Shown: positions 52,721-61,777 of the stretch, piece by piece | Layout of the letters: the number at the start of each line of letters is the position of its first letter | Numbering within the stretch: the first letter of the stretch is position 1 | DNA from: Verrucomicrobiota bacterium | GTDB taxonomy: Bacteria > Verrucomicrobiota > Verrucomicrobiia > CAIQCK01 | Length of the DNA: 64,000 nucleotides | NCBI GenBank assembly: GCA_016222825.1 | Contig: JACRQF010000014.1 | Location: 124,001 to 188,000 of the forward strand | Direction: 5' to 3' | Position numbers and translations under genes: made by a program | The notes under the pieces: generated by a model | The model's input: only the letters and a program-made list of their open reading frames with translations | Told to the model about the DNA's origin: nothing | Databases searched by the model: none

Positions 52721-54628
52721 ATGAAACGACCTCTGGCCAACCTCGCCCTGACCATTGTTGCGCTGGCGCTGATGCCAACCATCACCGCCCTCAACACTTC
52801 CGCCGCCGGGCCGGAGCGTCCGAACATCCTCTGGCTCGTCAGTGAAGACTGTCACATCTTCCTCGGTTGTTACGGCGACCCGCTGGCCCGCACGCCGACG
52901 CTGGACAAACTCGCGCGCGAGGGCGTGCTGTTCGAGCGGTGCTTCACGCAACCGGTCTGCGCGCCGTCGCGGCACACGCTGATCGCCGGCGTCTATGCGG
53001 CCTCGTCCGGGCCGGGCCATCACATGCGCGCGCAGGGCAAGATTCCGTCGTGGCTGAAAGGATTCCCGGCGTTGCTGCGCGAGGCGGGTTACTTCACGTC
53101 GAACAACGCCAAGACCGACTACAACTCGCCGATCAGCATCGAGGTGGCGTGGAACGAATGCGGCCGCAAGGCCCACTGGCGCAACCGGCCCGCCGGGCAG
53201 CCGTTCTTCAGCGTGTTTAATCACGAGGTCTCGCACGAGAGCTGCCTGTTCCCGGAACAGGAACTGCCGCTGGATTTCCCGCCGATGGACCCGGCGCGCG
53301 TGCGCATCCCGCCGTATCAGCCCGACACGCCGGAGATGCGCGCGGACTGGGCGCGCCACTACAACCGCATCACGCTGATGGACGGCCAGGTTGCCGCCAA
53401 GCTGAAAGACCTCGCCGACGCCGGACTGGCGGAGAACACGATCGTCTTCTACTACGGCGACAACGGCGGCGTGCTGCCGCGCAGCAAACGGTTCCTCCAA
53501 CAGAGCGGCACGCACGTCCCGCTCATCATCTACTTCCCGCCGAAGTGGCGGCACCTCGCTCCGGCCGCGCCCGGCTCGCGCATCAAGGAGCCGGTGCATT
53601 TCGTGGACTTCGCGCCGACGGTGCTCTCGCTGGCCGGCGTGAAGAAACCGGGCTACATGCAGGGCCACGCGTTCGCCGGGAAGGCAAAGGAGAAGCCGAA
53701 CGAGTTCGTCTTCTGCACGCGCGACCGGATGGACGATCGCTACGACATGATGCGTTCGGTCGTCAGCTCCCGCTGGCTCTACATCCGCAACTTCCGGCCC
53801 GACCTGCCTTACGTGCAACCGCTCGACTACATGTTCCGGGCGCGCGGCTACCAGTCGTGGGCGCGCGTGGCCCGCGAGGGCAAACTCACGCCCGCCACCG
53901 CGCAGTTTTGGGGCGCGAAACCCAACGAGGAGCTTTACGACATGACTGCGGACCGCGACAGCGTGAAGAACCTCGCCGGCGACTCCGCGCACCGCGCGAC
54001 GCTGGAGCGGATGCGCGCGGCGCTGCGGCGGCACACGCTGGAGATCAACGACAACGGTTTCCTGCCCGAAGGCTCGACGCTGGAAGGCTACGACGCCTCG
54101 CGCGCGCCGGGCGCGTTTCCGCTGGAGCGCGTGTTCGACTTAGCGGTGCTGGCCTCCAACCGCGATGCGGCGAACCTGTCGAAGCTAATCGAGGCGCTCG
54201 GCGACGCGAGCGAGCCGGTGCGCTGGTGGGCTGCGCAAGGCTGCACGATGCTCTGCGAGAAAGCCGCGCCCGCCGAAGCGGCGCTGCGAAAACGGCTGGA
54301 GGACGAGTCAGGCGCCGTGCAGGTCGCCGCCGCCGAGGCGCTGGCGCGCATCGGCAAGACTGATGTGGCGCTGCCGGTGCTGGAGCGTTGGGTGACGAAC
54401 ACGGACGCGCCCTTCTTCGCGCTGCAGGCGGCGAACGTCCTCGACCGCCTCGGCGAGAGCGCGCGGCCCGCACTGCCGGCGTTGAAACAGTTGGTTGCGG
54501 CGGCGACGAAGGGAAAAGGAAAAGGCCGGCGCGCTGACGGACTGTATCCAAAGCGCATCCTGGAGCGCATCGTCGCCGTGTTGGAAGGCAAGGAGCCGGC
54601 GCTGGTTTATCCGAGGGTTTCGCCCTGA
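52721..54628 (+). CDS. Exported sulfatase with C-terminal HEAT-like repeats
   Basis: The 635-residue protein has a signal peptide (LALTIVALALMPTITALN). The formylglycine site is CAPSRHTLIAG with Cys80, and NILWLVSEDCHIFLGCYGD provides the first metal ligands. Further sulfatase elements are VFYYGDNGG and SRWLYIRNFRPD. From about residue 480 the sequence is helical and Ala/Leu-rich (AVLASNRDAANLSKLIEALG, EDESGAVQVAAAEALARIG, RLGESARPALPALKQLV), reading as HEAT-like repeats that are not usual for sulfatases. GGAG lies about seven bases before the ATG at 52721. It should hydrolyse sulfate esters of a glycan; it needs a formylglycine-generating enzyme, which is not in this window. Confidence 0.88.
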   Translation: MKRPLANLALTIVALALMPTITALNTSAAGPERPNILWLVSEDCHIFLGCYGDPLARTPTLDKLAREGVLFERCFTQPVCAPSRHTLIAGVYAASSGPGHHMRAQGKIPSWLKGFPALLREAGYFTSNNAKTDYNSPISIEVAWNECGRKAHWRNRPAGQPFFSVFNHEVSHESCLFPEQELPLDFPPMDPARVRIPPYQPDTPEMRADWARHYNRITLMDGQVAAKLKDLADAGLAENTIVFYYGDNGGVLPRSKRFLQQSGTHVPLIIYFPPKWRHLAPAAPGSRIKEPVHFVDFAPTVLSLAGVKKPGYMQGHAFAGKAKEKPNEFVFCTRDRMDDRYDMMRSVVSSRWLYIRNFRPDLPYVQPLDYMFRARGYQSWARVAREGKLTPATAQFWGAKPNEELYDMTADRDSVKNLAGDSAHRATLERMRAALRRHTLEINDNGFLPEGSTLEGYDASRAPGAFPLERVFDLAVLASNRDAANLSKLIEALGDASEPVRWWAAQGCTMLCEKAAPAEAALRKRLEDESGAVQVAAAEALARIGKTDVALPVLERWVTNTDAPFFALQAANVLDRLGESARPALPALKQLVAAATKGKGKGRRADGLYPKRILERIVAVLEGKEPALVYPRVSP

Positions 54629-54785
54629 ACCGTTTGAGGCAGCGAAACCGGGTGGATCGTGATCCGGGCGCGATTGAGAGTGACAGAAAAGCATTGAAGC
54701 GTTTGCGACGCGCCTTGTCCGACACAAATACTCCCGTTTTGCCACGGAGCCGCCATGCTCGCCGGCCACGTCGCGATCCGGGCAT

Positions 54786-57700
54786 TCATGACTCAGGCTC
54801 TTTTCGGAACACGAACCGTTGATAGAGCAGCGACACCGCGATGAGCGCGACGGCCAGGCCGAGGAACGACAGGATGCGGTGGAGGCCCGTGAGGCTGGAG
54901 AGGTCGTAGAGGAAGACCTTGCCGATGGTCAGCAACATGAAGCCGAGCGAGATGAACCGCAGCGGTTTGATTCGCCGCCACATGCCGATGACCAGCAGCG
55001 CCAGCGCGTAGAGGCCCCACGCCACCGATGTCGTCAGGTCGCGGTCATAGCGCCGCGACCAATGGAATTCGAGATAACGCCCGACGGAGTAGTAATCGGC
55101 AATTTCAAGGTTGATCAGCGCGAACACGAGCAGCAAACCGAGGAAGCCGGCGACGGGCGCGAAGCCGAGCTTGCCGCCGTAGAAGAACGCCCGCTCGTTG
55201 TCGCTCATGCGCTCAACCTCGACCGGTTGCAGCAGCCGGGCGCCGGCGAGGCAGCACGCCGCCGCGACGCCGTAGGTGTAGAGAATCCAGTTCAAGATCG
55301 GCCAGCCCCGCTCCTCGTAGCGCAACACCTCCGGGTTCAACAGCAGCCGCGCCGCCACAACCGCGAACAGCGCCGCACCGAAATACTTCAGGCCCGGATG
55401 CGGCACGCGCCGGTAGAGCCACCACACCGCCGCCGCCTCCAATGCCCAGCCAAGCGTGATCCAATGCTTGTCGAGCTGGAGCGGAATCGCGACGCTGACG
55501 AAGCCGAGCGCGACCGCGCCGAAAAGCGCGATGTTCCGGAGTCTGGGACCGCTCGCATCCTGTTCGCCGTCGGCGGCGAAGCGTTTCATTACATGCGCCA
55601 ACGCCGCGACCGACAAGCCCGCCATCGCGACCGGCAGCGCGCCGACATAGCTCTTGCCGCACGCCGCGACGAACGCCCTGTAAAGCACGAGAAAGAACAA
55701 CGGCCCGCTCAGTCCCGACGCGAGCCACGGCCAGAGCCGCTGCGGCCACGTCGGCACGAGTGATTTCGGCATCGCGAACGGCAGCGCGAGGAATGCCAGA
55801 TAGAACGCCGCGTAGATCGGCATCACCACCGCGACATCCGAGTCGTGGAAGTAGTTGAAGTGCCACGCCGTTGCGAAGCCCGCCGACACGCCCAGAGCAA
55901 CAGCGACCAGCCACGACCAGTCGCAGCGCAGCGCGGAGCCGACCAGCAGCACGACGAGGAACGCCATCGCCAGGAACAGCGGCCACGGGTCGCCACCAAG
56001 TTCCGACGTGTCGAGGCAGCCGAACAGGCCGGCGACGGCGATCAACGTCGCGGCCACCGCGCCGGCTTCGTGTTCGTTGGCGCGGACTGTCGGTTCATCG
56101 CGTTCCTTTGCCTGTCGCAGCGCCGACGCGAGCGACCAGCCGAGCGCCAGCAACACCGGCAGGCTCAGGTTGCGCAGCAGCGTCTCACCGGCGGTGTTGC
56201 GGAAAAACCAGAACTGGACGATGAGGCCGAGCGCCACGCCACCAACCGGTGCGACATGCGGCAGGGCGTCCTTACCGCTGCGCTCGAACACCACCGCCGC
56301 CAGCGCCGCCAGCAAACACAGAAACACCCACGGCGGCTCGCCAAGCCTGTTTGCGACGAGCACGCACGCAAACAGAGCCAGCCCGCCGCCCGCAATGAGG
56401 CCGGTGGCTTCGAGAATCTCCCGCGCCCCGGCCACAACGCCGGGCGCGAACCGCCGCGCCGCGCGCGGCAGGAGGTTGAAGAGCGCGCAGAGGGCGATGG
56501 CCGACAGGCTCGCGCCCCAGACGTTGGTGTGCGCGAGCGCCTGCGTGGACCACACGAACAGCGTCAGCGCGGTCGCGATGGCGCCGCTTACCGCGAGCCA
56601 GACCTGGCCGCGCGCGAGCGTGATCACCAGCATTGCCACGTCGAGGCAGGCGATGAGACCGAACAGCAGCGGCCACTCGACCGCGTAGGCACGCTGGCCG
56701 GCCATGTAGAACGCGAACAGGAACGGCGCCAGCCCGCCGAGTATCGCCGCGCGCAGTGTGGTTTTCTCGTCGGCTTTCTTCGCCGCCAGCGGCAGCGCGA
56801 GGTAGAGCAGGCCGAACAGCGCGAAGATGCCGGTGCCGAGCAGCATTTTGTCCGGCGTCATGAACTTGTGGAGCCAGCCGATCTCGATGGCAAACGTCGC
56901 CGCCAGGCTCAGCAGGACGATGGCGTTCCATTGCTTGCGCACCGCCACCCAGAGCAAGCCGACATCGAGCAACAGGATGTAGCTGAACAACCCGATGGGC
57001 CGGTCCTCGCCGGTCGAGAGCACGATGGGCGTCGCAAACCCGCCGAGCAGGCCGAGCACCGCGATGAACATCGCATCGTGCCGCACCGCCAGCAGACACG
57101 CCACGACCGTGACCATTGCCATCAGCGCGAACGTCGGCAGGATCGGCACCAAGTGATAAACGCCATGCGCCGCGAAGAAACCGGCGTAGAGCACCGCCAC
57201 GCCCGCGCCGCAAAGGGCGTTGGCCGTGACCGCGTAACCCTTGCGCAGGCCAAACTCCGACCCCGCGAGCATCGCGACGCCGGACAGGATGATCAGCGCC
57301 ACCTGCATCGCCGGCGTGATGAGGTTGTTGTCGAAGGCGTATTTCAGAAACAGGCTCGCGGCGATGACAAACGCAATCGCTCCGAGCCACGCCGCGCCGC
57401 GCACGCCGAGCAACGCCTCCCAATCAAACGCTGGCTTCGGTGGAACAGAAAATGTCGCGGCTTTGGGCGATGGGACTGGTGACGGCGCGACTTTTTCTTT
57501 CCACTCCGGTTCGCGAGCTTTGATTGCTTCCACTGGCTTCTGGACAACGTGCGACTGGACCGGCTTCGGTGGCGGCAGAGCCGCGGCAACCACCGGTGGT
57601 GGAGTTGGTGGGACGGCTGCCGGCGCGTGCGCGACTGCCGTCGGCTGTTTCGGTTCAGGCGCCGGTGGCTGTGACTTGAGAAGATGCGTCAGGTTGGAAC

Positions 57701-57854
57701 GAAGAGCCTCCAGTTCTGCTTCGTGCTCCCGCACCTTCCGTTGCAGATCTGCAACGCGGCTGTGGCTGATGATGGCGAGAATGACGGATAGAATCGGCGC
57801 CACCAGCAACACCAGACCGAGAAGCACCAGCAACGGGGCAATTGCGTCACTCAT
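54786..57854 (-). CDS. DUF2339 multi-pass membrane protein
   Basis: The 1022-residue protein opens with a membrane segment (APLLVLLGLVLLVAPILSVI) and a short coiled-coil (DLQRKVREHEAELEALRSNL). A Pro-rich linker of about 80 residues follows, and then about 850 residues with more than twenty hydrophobic segments. The start of this region, WEALLGVRGAAWLGAIAFVI, and the later RKGYAVTANALCGAGVAVLY are typical of DUF2339 proteins. Function is unknown. AAGGAG lies nine bases before the ATG. It follows the DUF2157 gene by 45 bases, so they form one transcript. Confidence 0.85.
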   Translation of the reverse strand: MSDAIAPLLVLLGLVLLVAPILSVILAIISHSRVADLQRKVREHEAELEALRSNLTHLLKSQPPAPEPKQPTAVAHAPAAVPPTPPPVVAAALPPPKPVQSHVVQKPVEAIKAREPEWKEKVAPSPVPSPKAATFSVPPKPAFDWEALLGVRGAAWLGAIAFVIAASLFLKYAFDNNLITPAMQVALIILSGVAMLAGSEFGLRKGYAVTANALCGAGVAVLYAGFFAAHGVYHLVPILPTFALMAMVTVVACLLAVRHDAMFIAVLGLLGGFATPIVLSTGEDRPIGLFSYILLLDVGLLWVAVRKQWNAIVLLSLAATFAIEIGWLHKFMTPDKMLLGTGIFALFGLLYLALPLAAKKADEKTTLRAAILGGLAPFLFAFYMAGQRAYAVEWPLLFGLIACLDVAMLVITLARGQVWLAVSGAIATALTLFVWSTQALAHTNVWGASLSAIALCALFNLLPRAARRFAPGVVAGAREILEATGLIAGGGLALFACVLVANRLGEPPWVFLCLLAALAAVVFERSGKDALPHVAPVGGVALGLIVQFWFFRNTAGETLLRNLSLPVLLALGWSLASALRQAKERDEPTVRANEHEAGAVAATLIAVAGLFGCLDTSELGGDPWPLFLAMAFLVVLLVGSALRCDWSWLVAVALGVSAGFATAWHFNYFHDSDVAVVMPIYAAFYLAFLALPFAMPKSLVPTWPQRLWPWLASGLSGPLFFLVLYRAFVAACGKSYVGALPVAMAGLSVAALAHVMKRFAADGEQDASGPRLRNIALFGAVALGFVSVAIPLQLDKHWITLGWALEAAAVWWLYRRVPHPGLKYFGAALFAVVAARLLLNPEVLRYEERGWPILNWILYTYGVAAACCLAGARLLQPVEVERMSDNERAFFYGGKLGFAPVAGFLGLLLVFALINLEIADYYSVGRYLEFHWSRRYDRDLTTSVAWGLYALALLVIGMWRRIKPLRFISLGFMLLTIGKVFLYDLSSLTGLHRILSFLGLAVALIAVSLLYQRFVFRKEPES

Positions 57855-57899
57855 GGTCGCTCGCTCCTTTCAATGACTGTTTGTTCCAACCATCACAGG

Positions 57900-59948
57900 T
57901 CACCGCTTCCACGACTCGACGATCACGTTGCGCAGCGCGGCTTTGCCCGACGACATCAGCGCCACTTCGGCGATGAGCCGGCGCGCGTTGCGGGCCTCCT
58001 CCAGCTTCTTGCCCGCGTCTTCCTGCACATAAAACGCCTCGATGCCGAACTGGATGCGCGGCGCGCCCCACTGGCGGACGTATTTGCCGCGAATGAACTT
58101 GCCGCTCGCCGGGGGGTGGATGCTGGTCTTCGCACCGCGCCAAAGTTTGCCGTCGGCGTCTGGCTCCAGCGTCACGTAAACCGTCCGCTCCTCCATCCAC
58201 TGGTCGCGGTCCCAATACTGCCGCGATACGCCCTTGGCGTCCGGGATGCCCTCAATGCCGTCCTTCGGCACGCCGCTGATGTCGTAGCTGAGGATGACGA
58301 AGTCGCCGCGCATCAAGTCGCGCGGGTCCACCGGTTGGACTTTCAGGCGAATCGTTTCGCCGAACATCAGCGGCGCGGCGTGCAATGCGATCATGCCGGC
58401 GAGCACGGCGACTTGCAGTGCTGCCAGCGCCGGCAACAAGCCATGTTCGCGCGACGCGAACCAGCTTGCTGCGCCATCGAGCCACGCCGGGCCGGGCCAT
58501 GACGCGGGTGATTCACTTCCGGCGTCCTTCCTTCCCTCCGATGCGCGTGAGGCTTTGCGGTGGCTCCAGAATCTCGCCAAGCCGAACAACGCCGCGCCGC
58601 AAAGGACGAACATCAGCGCCGCGCCAAGCATCCCGCCGCGCTTGCCGAAGAGGTCCGCGTAGCGGCAGACGGACCAGGCGAGGAAGTAGATCACACCGAA
58701 CGCGAACGGCCGGCCACGGTCGTCGCGCAAACCGACGTTCATCAACCAGAGAGCAAGCGCCAGCATGGCGATGTTCGCGGCGGCGGTCGGCGGAATCCAG
58801 TTCGTGTCCGCCTTGGTGTTGCCAAAGTCGTGGCCCGCCGCCCAGACGCCCGCGAAGGTCACGGCAAACGCAAGTCCAAGCGGCAGCCATTGCGCGCGCA
58901 GCATTTCGCGCACTCGCGCCGACGGATCGCCGGCTTGTGACCGGAACAATGCCACACTGGCAAATGCGATGGCGATAAGCGCGAGGACGGCAAGACCCAC
59001 AGCGAATGCCGAGGGATCGGACGCCCACGCGTGGTGGCGATACCAGTATTTCGTTGACTCATAGAACCCGCCAAAACTCATCGGCACGAGCGCCCCTGCG
59101 GCCAGCGCCGTGCCCCAGAACCGATACGGCACCGCCATCCGGTTGCCCGGCCTGTGATTCTCCGCGATGGCGAGCATCACTGCGCCCACCGCGCCTATGA
59201 TGTAAATCGCCTGCCAATCGAAGCGCCACACGAACGATTGCAGCGTGATCCACCATGCCAGCACCGGCACATAAAGGCTGACCGCGCCGGCTGAACGGCG
59301 CCGATACGCCCACGCCATCGCCGGCAGCCACAACACGAGCAGGCTGTAAGCGCCGTTTGGCACCTGCCAGCCCCAGAAGAGCCACGCGCCGAGATGACGG
59401 TAGCCGAGGATTTCCGCGCCCGCCCAGGTCGCCAGCAGGCCGGCATAGAGGCAATGGATGAGCAGCGTCTCACCGGCGAGCGCGAACGGCAGCACGCCGA
59501 GCGCCCACCACCAGAAGCCGTCGGGCCAGTGCGCATCAAGGTGAAACACCTGCGCCACCAGCCAGATGCCCGCGCCGTAGAAGAGACAGCCCAGCAACGT
59601 GACCACCTCGCCTGCCCGCCGCGCGTCGCGCGCGAACCGCAGCCACAACCCGCCCGCGTGTGTGGCGATGACGACGCCGAAAATGACCGTGAGTTTCGCC
59701 ACACGCGGCATCTCGGACCAGTTGTGGCCGATAACAAGAAACGCCGCAAGGCCGAACAGCAGCGCGGCGATGCCGCTGATGGCAAGGGTGAATCGCGACC
59801 GTTTGCGCTGGCTGACTTCGTCGGCGTCTTCGTAACGCGCGAGGATGCGGTCGGTCTGCTCCTGTGAGACGATGCCTTGCTCGCGCCAATCGCCCAGTTC
59901 ATCCTGCAACCAGTGCCGTTGTTTGTCGGAAAGGATGCGTTTTCTCAT
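57900..59948 (-). CDS. DUF2157 / GDYXXLXY-type membrane protein
   Basis: The 682-residue protein begins with a soluble DUF2157-like helical part (DKQRHWLQDELGDWREQGIV, EQTDRILARYED). Its first membrane segments follow at once (FTLAISGIAALLFGLAAFLV). About ten more hydrophobic segments follow. The C-terminus carries VQPVDPRDLMRGDFVILSYD, a GDYXXLXY-type motif, so two families that can occur as separate genes are joined here. AGGAG is seven bases before the start. Function is unknown; an envelope or membrane-stress role is only a guess from pairing with the DUF2339 gene. Confidence 0.82.
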   Translation of the reverse strand: MRKRILSDKQRHWLQDELGDWREQGIVSQEQTDRILARYEDADEVSQRKRSRFTLAISGIAALLFGLAAFLVIGHNWSEMPRVAKLTVIFGVVIATHAGGLWLRFARDARRAGEVVTLLGCLFYGAGIWLVAQVFHLDAHWPDGFWWWALGVLPFALAGETLLIHCLYAGLLATWAGAEILGYRHLGAWLFWGWQVPNGAYSLLVLWLPAMAWAYRRRSAGAVSLYVPVLAWWITLQSFVWRFDWQAIYIIGAVGAVMLAIAENHRPGNRMAVPYRFWGTALAAGALVPMSFGGFYESTKYWYRHHAWASDPSAFAVGLAVLALIAIAFASVALFRSQAGDPSARVREMLRAQWLPLGLAFAVTFAGVWAAGHDFGNTKADTNWIPPTAAANIAMLALALWLMNVGLRDDRGRPFAFGVIYFLAWSVCRYADLFGKRGGMLGAALMFVLCGAALFGLARFWSHRKASRASEGRKDAGSESPASWPGPAWLDGAASWFASREHGLLPALAALQVAVLAGMIALHAAPLMFGETIRLKVQPVDPRDLMRGDFVILSYDISGVPKDGIEGIPDAKGVSRQYWDRDQWMEERTVYVTLEPDADGKLWRGAKTSIHPPASGKFIRGKYVRQWGAPRIQFGIEAFYVQEDAGKKLEEARNARRLIAEVALMSSGKAALRNVIVESWKR

Positions 59949-60156
59949 GGGTATCTCCTAGATTCACCATCAGCAAGAATCACGCGCGCGCCGCGAGGAT
60001 AACACCACCTGCCGCAGCGGCAACGATTATAAAGCTGAACCGATGGTTCCATTGGCCTGCGGAATAAGGCGCAATGTCCCGCCAAGTATAACGCGCCGCA
60101 GTCCTCGGGTGGGAACTGCATCCGCGACCCGATTTTCCGGCCGCCCCCGCTTCAAG
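59949..60156. other. Gap between amt and DUF2157 genes
   Basis: About 208 bases hold no gene, repeat or strong terminator that I can recognise. No PII (glnK) gene is present on either side of the ammonium transporter. Confidence 0.4.
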
Positions 60157-61587
60157 CTAGTCGTTGTAGGCTTCTTCGCCGTGCTGCGAGACGTCGAGGC
60201 CGCGGAGTTCGTCCTCCTCGGTCACGCGCAGGCCAATGACGGCGTCCACGAGCTTCAGGATCACAAACGTCGCCACGCCCGCCAGCACCCACGTGAACGC
60301 CACCGCCGTGAGTTGGTTCATCAATTGGCTCGCGCCGCCGGCCAGCGAAACGGTATTGCCGCCGACCTTGAACGTCGTCGCGATCGCCGGATTGACGGCC
60401 GTGCTCGCGAAGACACCCGTCAACGCCATGCCGAGGGTGCTGCCGACGCCATGCACGCCGAACGCGTCGAGCGTGTCGTCGTAGCGGAACTTCGCCTTCA
60501 GCTTGCTCACCGCCATGTAGCAACCGATCCCCGCTGCGAAGCCAATGACGATGGCCGAGGGCACCGACACGAAGCCGGACGCCGGCGTGATCGTCGCCAG
60601 TCCCGCCACCATGCCGGAGGCCGCGCCGAGGACGCTGGGACGGCGCTTCAGAAACCATTCCGTGAACGCCCAGCCGAGGCCGCCCGCCGCCGCCGCGAAG
60701 TGTGTCGCCGCGAAAGCGTTCGACGCCAGCCCCCCCGCCGCCACCGCGCTGCCGCCGTTGAAGCCAAACCAGCCGAACCACAGCAGGCCCGTGCCGATCA
60801 GGCTCAGCACGACGTTGTGCGGCAACATCGGCTCGTGCGGGTAGCCGAGCCGTTTACCCATCACCAACGCGCAGACCAGCGCCGACACGCCGGAGCTGAT
60901 GTGGACCACGGTTCCGCCCGCGAAGTCGAGCACCGGCACCTTGCCGCCGAGCGCCCAGTTGAAGTAACCGCCCTTGCCCCACACCATGTGGCAGAGCGGG
61001 AAATAGACGATTGTCACCCAGAGAACCGTGAACGCCAGGAACGCGCTGAACTTCATTCGCTCCGCAAACGCGCCGCTGATCAGCGCCGGCGTGATGATGG
61101 CGAACATCAACTGGAACAGCATGAACGTCTGCTGTGGGATCGTCGCGGCATAGTCCGCGTTGGGCGCATCGCCGACGCCCTTGAGCATGAAATACTGGAG
61201 CGGGTTGCCGCAGAAGGCGTTGCCGTCGCCGAACGACATGCTGTAGCCATAGACCACCCACAGCACCGACACGACGGACATCAGGATCAGGCTGTGCATC
61301 ATCGTGCCGAGGACGTTCTTCGAGCGCACCAGCCCGCCGTAAAACAGAATCAGCCCCGGCGCGGTCATCAGCAGCACCATCGCCGTGCTGACGAGCATCC
61401 AGGCGTTGTCGCCGCTGTTGACGGCCGGCGCCGCCGCTGCCGCCGCTTCCAGCTTCGCGAGGCGTTGTTCGAGCGACACGGCGGGCGCGTCGGCTGCGGT
61501 GGCCGTTGGCACGGCCAGTGCGGTGAAGCTGGCCAAGAAGAACAGAGAGACGAGTCCGATGAGCGCGCGACAGTTGTTTTTCGACAT
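60157..61587 (-). CDS. amtB: Ammonium transporter
   Basis: The 476-residue protein begins with a signal-like segment (LIGLVSLFFLASFTALAVPT) and an Ala-rich linker. The Amt core then has about eleven segments. Conserved elements include APGLILFYGGLVRSKNVLGT, LDFAGGTVVHISSGVSALVC, LWFGWFGFNGGSAVAAGG and DAFGVHGVGSTLGMALTG with the second pore histidine; the first pore histidine appears in FPLCHMVWGKGGYFNWALGG. It imports ammonium. The start at 61587 was chosen because the ORF before it lacks export features. A strong sigma-54 element lies just upstream, so nitrogen limitation likely induces it. Confidence 0.93.
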   Translation of the reverse strand: MSKNNCRALIGLVSLFFLASFTALAVPTATAADAPAVSLEQRLAKLEAAAAAAPAVNSGDNAWMLVSTAMVLLMTAPGLILFYGGLVRSKNVLGTMMHSLILMSVVSVLWVVYGYSMSFGDGNAFCGNPLQYFMLKGVGDAPNADYAATIPQQTFMLFQLMFAIITPALISGAFAERMKFSAFLAFTVLWVTIVYFPLCHMVWGKGGYFNWALGGKVPVLDFAGGTVVHISSGVSALVCALVMGKRLGYPHEPMLPHNVVLSLIGTGLLWFGWFGFNGGSAVAAGGLASNAFAATHFAAAAGGLGWAFTEWFLKRRPSVLGAASGMVAGLATITPASGFVSVPSAIVIGFAAGIGCYMAVSKLKAKFRYDDTLDAFGVHGVGSTLGMALTGVFASTAVNPAIATTFKVGGNTVSLAGGASQLMNQLTAVAFTWVLAGVATFVILKLVDAVIGLRVTEEDELRGLDVSQHGEEAYND

Positions 61588-61608
61588 AGTAAACCTTGGC
61601 TGAGGCAA

Positions 61609-61624
61609 AGCAGCACGCGTGCCA
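61609..61624 (-). promoter_or_regulatory. Sigma-54 (-24/-12) promoter of the ammonium transporter
   Basis: On the minus strand TGGCACG CGTG CTGCT matches the sigma-54 consensus TGGCACG-N4-TTGCW in 10 of 11 positions outside the spacer, with GG and GC at the required separation. The ATG follows 21 bases downstream, which fits a start site about 12 bases after the GC. NtrC-type control would be expected. Confidence 0.75.
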
Positions 61625-61752
61625 CGGCAAACGACGCTGGTTTTGAACCGCAGCCGTTCCTGCGGTGTAAAGAACTGTGCATTTCGGCTGTGGCGAATTG
61701 CACACCCCGGCCAAAAAACGCAGCAGCCCCCAATCATAGGGCGGATTCGTTC

Positions 61753-61771
61753 GTGTGCTTTCGGCGCACAC
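61753..61771. repeat. Perfect inverted repeat between sulfatase and amtB
   Basis: GTGTGC and GCACAC are separated by seven bases (TTTCGGC on the plus strand). It lies seven bases downstream of the sulfatase stop and about 130 bases upstream of the sigma-54 element. It could end the sulfatase transcript or be an activator site for amtB; no U-tract follows it in the minus direction. Confidence 0.45.
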
Positions 61772-61777
61772 TGACGG

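Noticed and set aside
51656..54034. A 792-codon minus-strand frame
   Set aside because: Antisense to the metallophosphoesterase and sulfatase genes, both of which have complete motif sets.
54629..54785. GGATC GT GATCC palindrome as a bidirectional terminator between the sulfatase and DUF2339 genes
   Set aside because: The stem is only five pairs and has no U-tract on either side.
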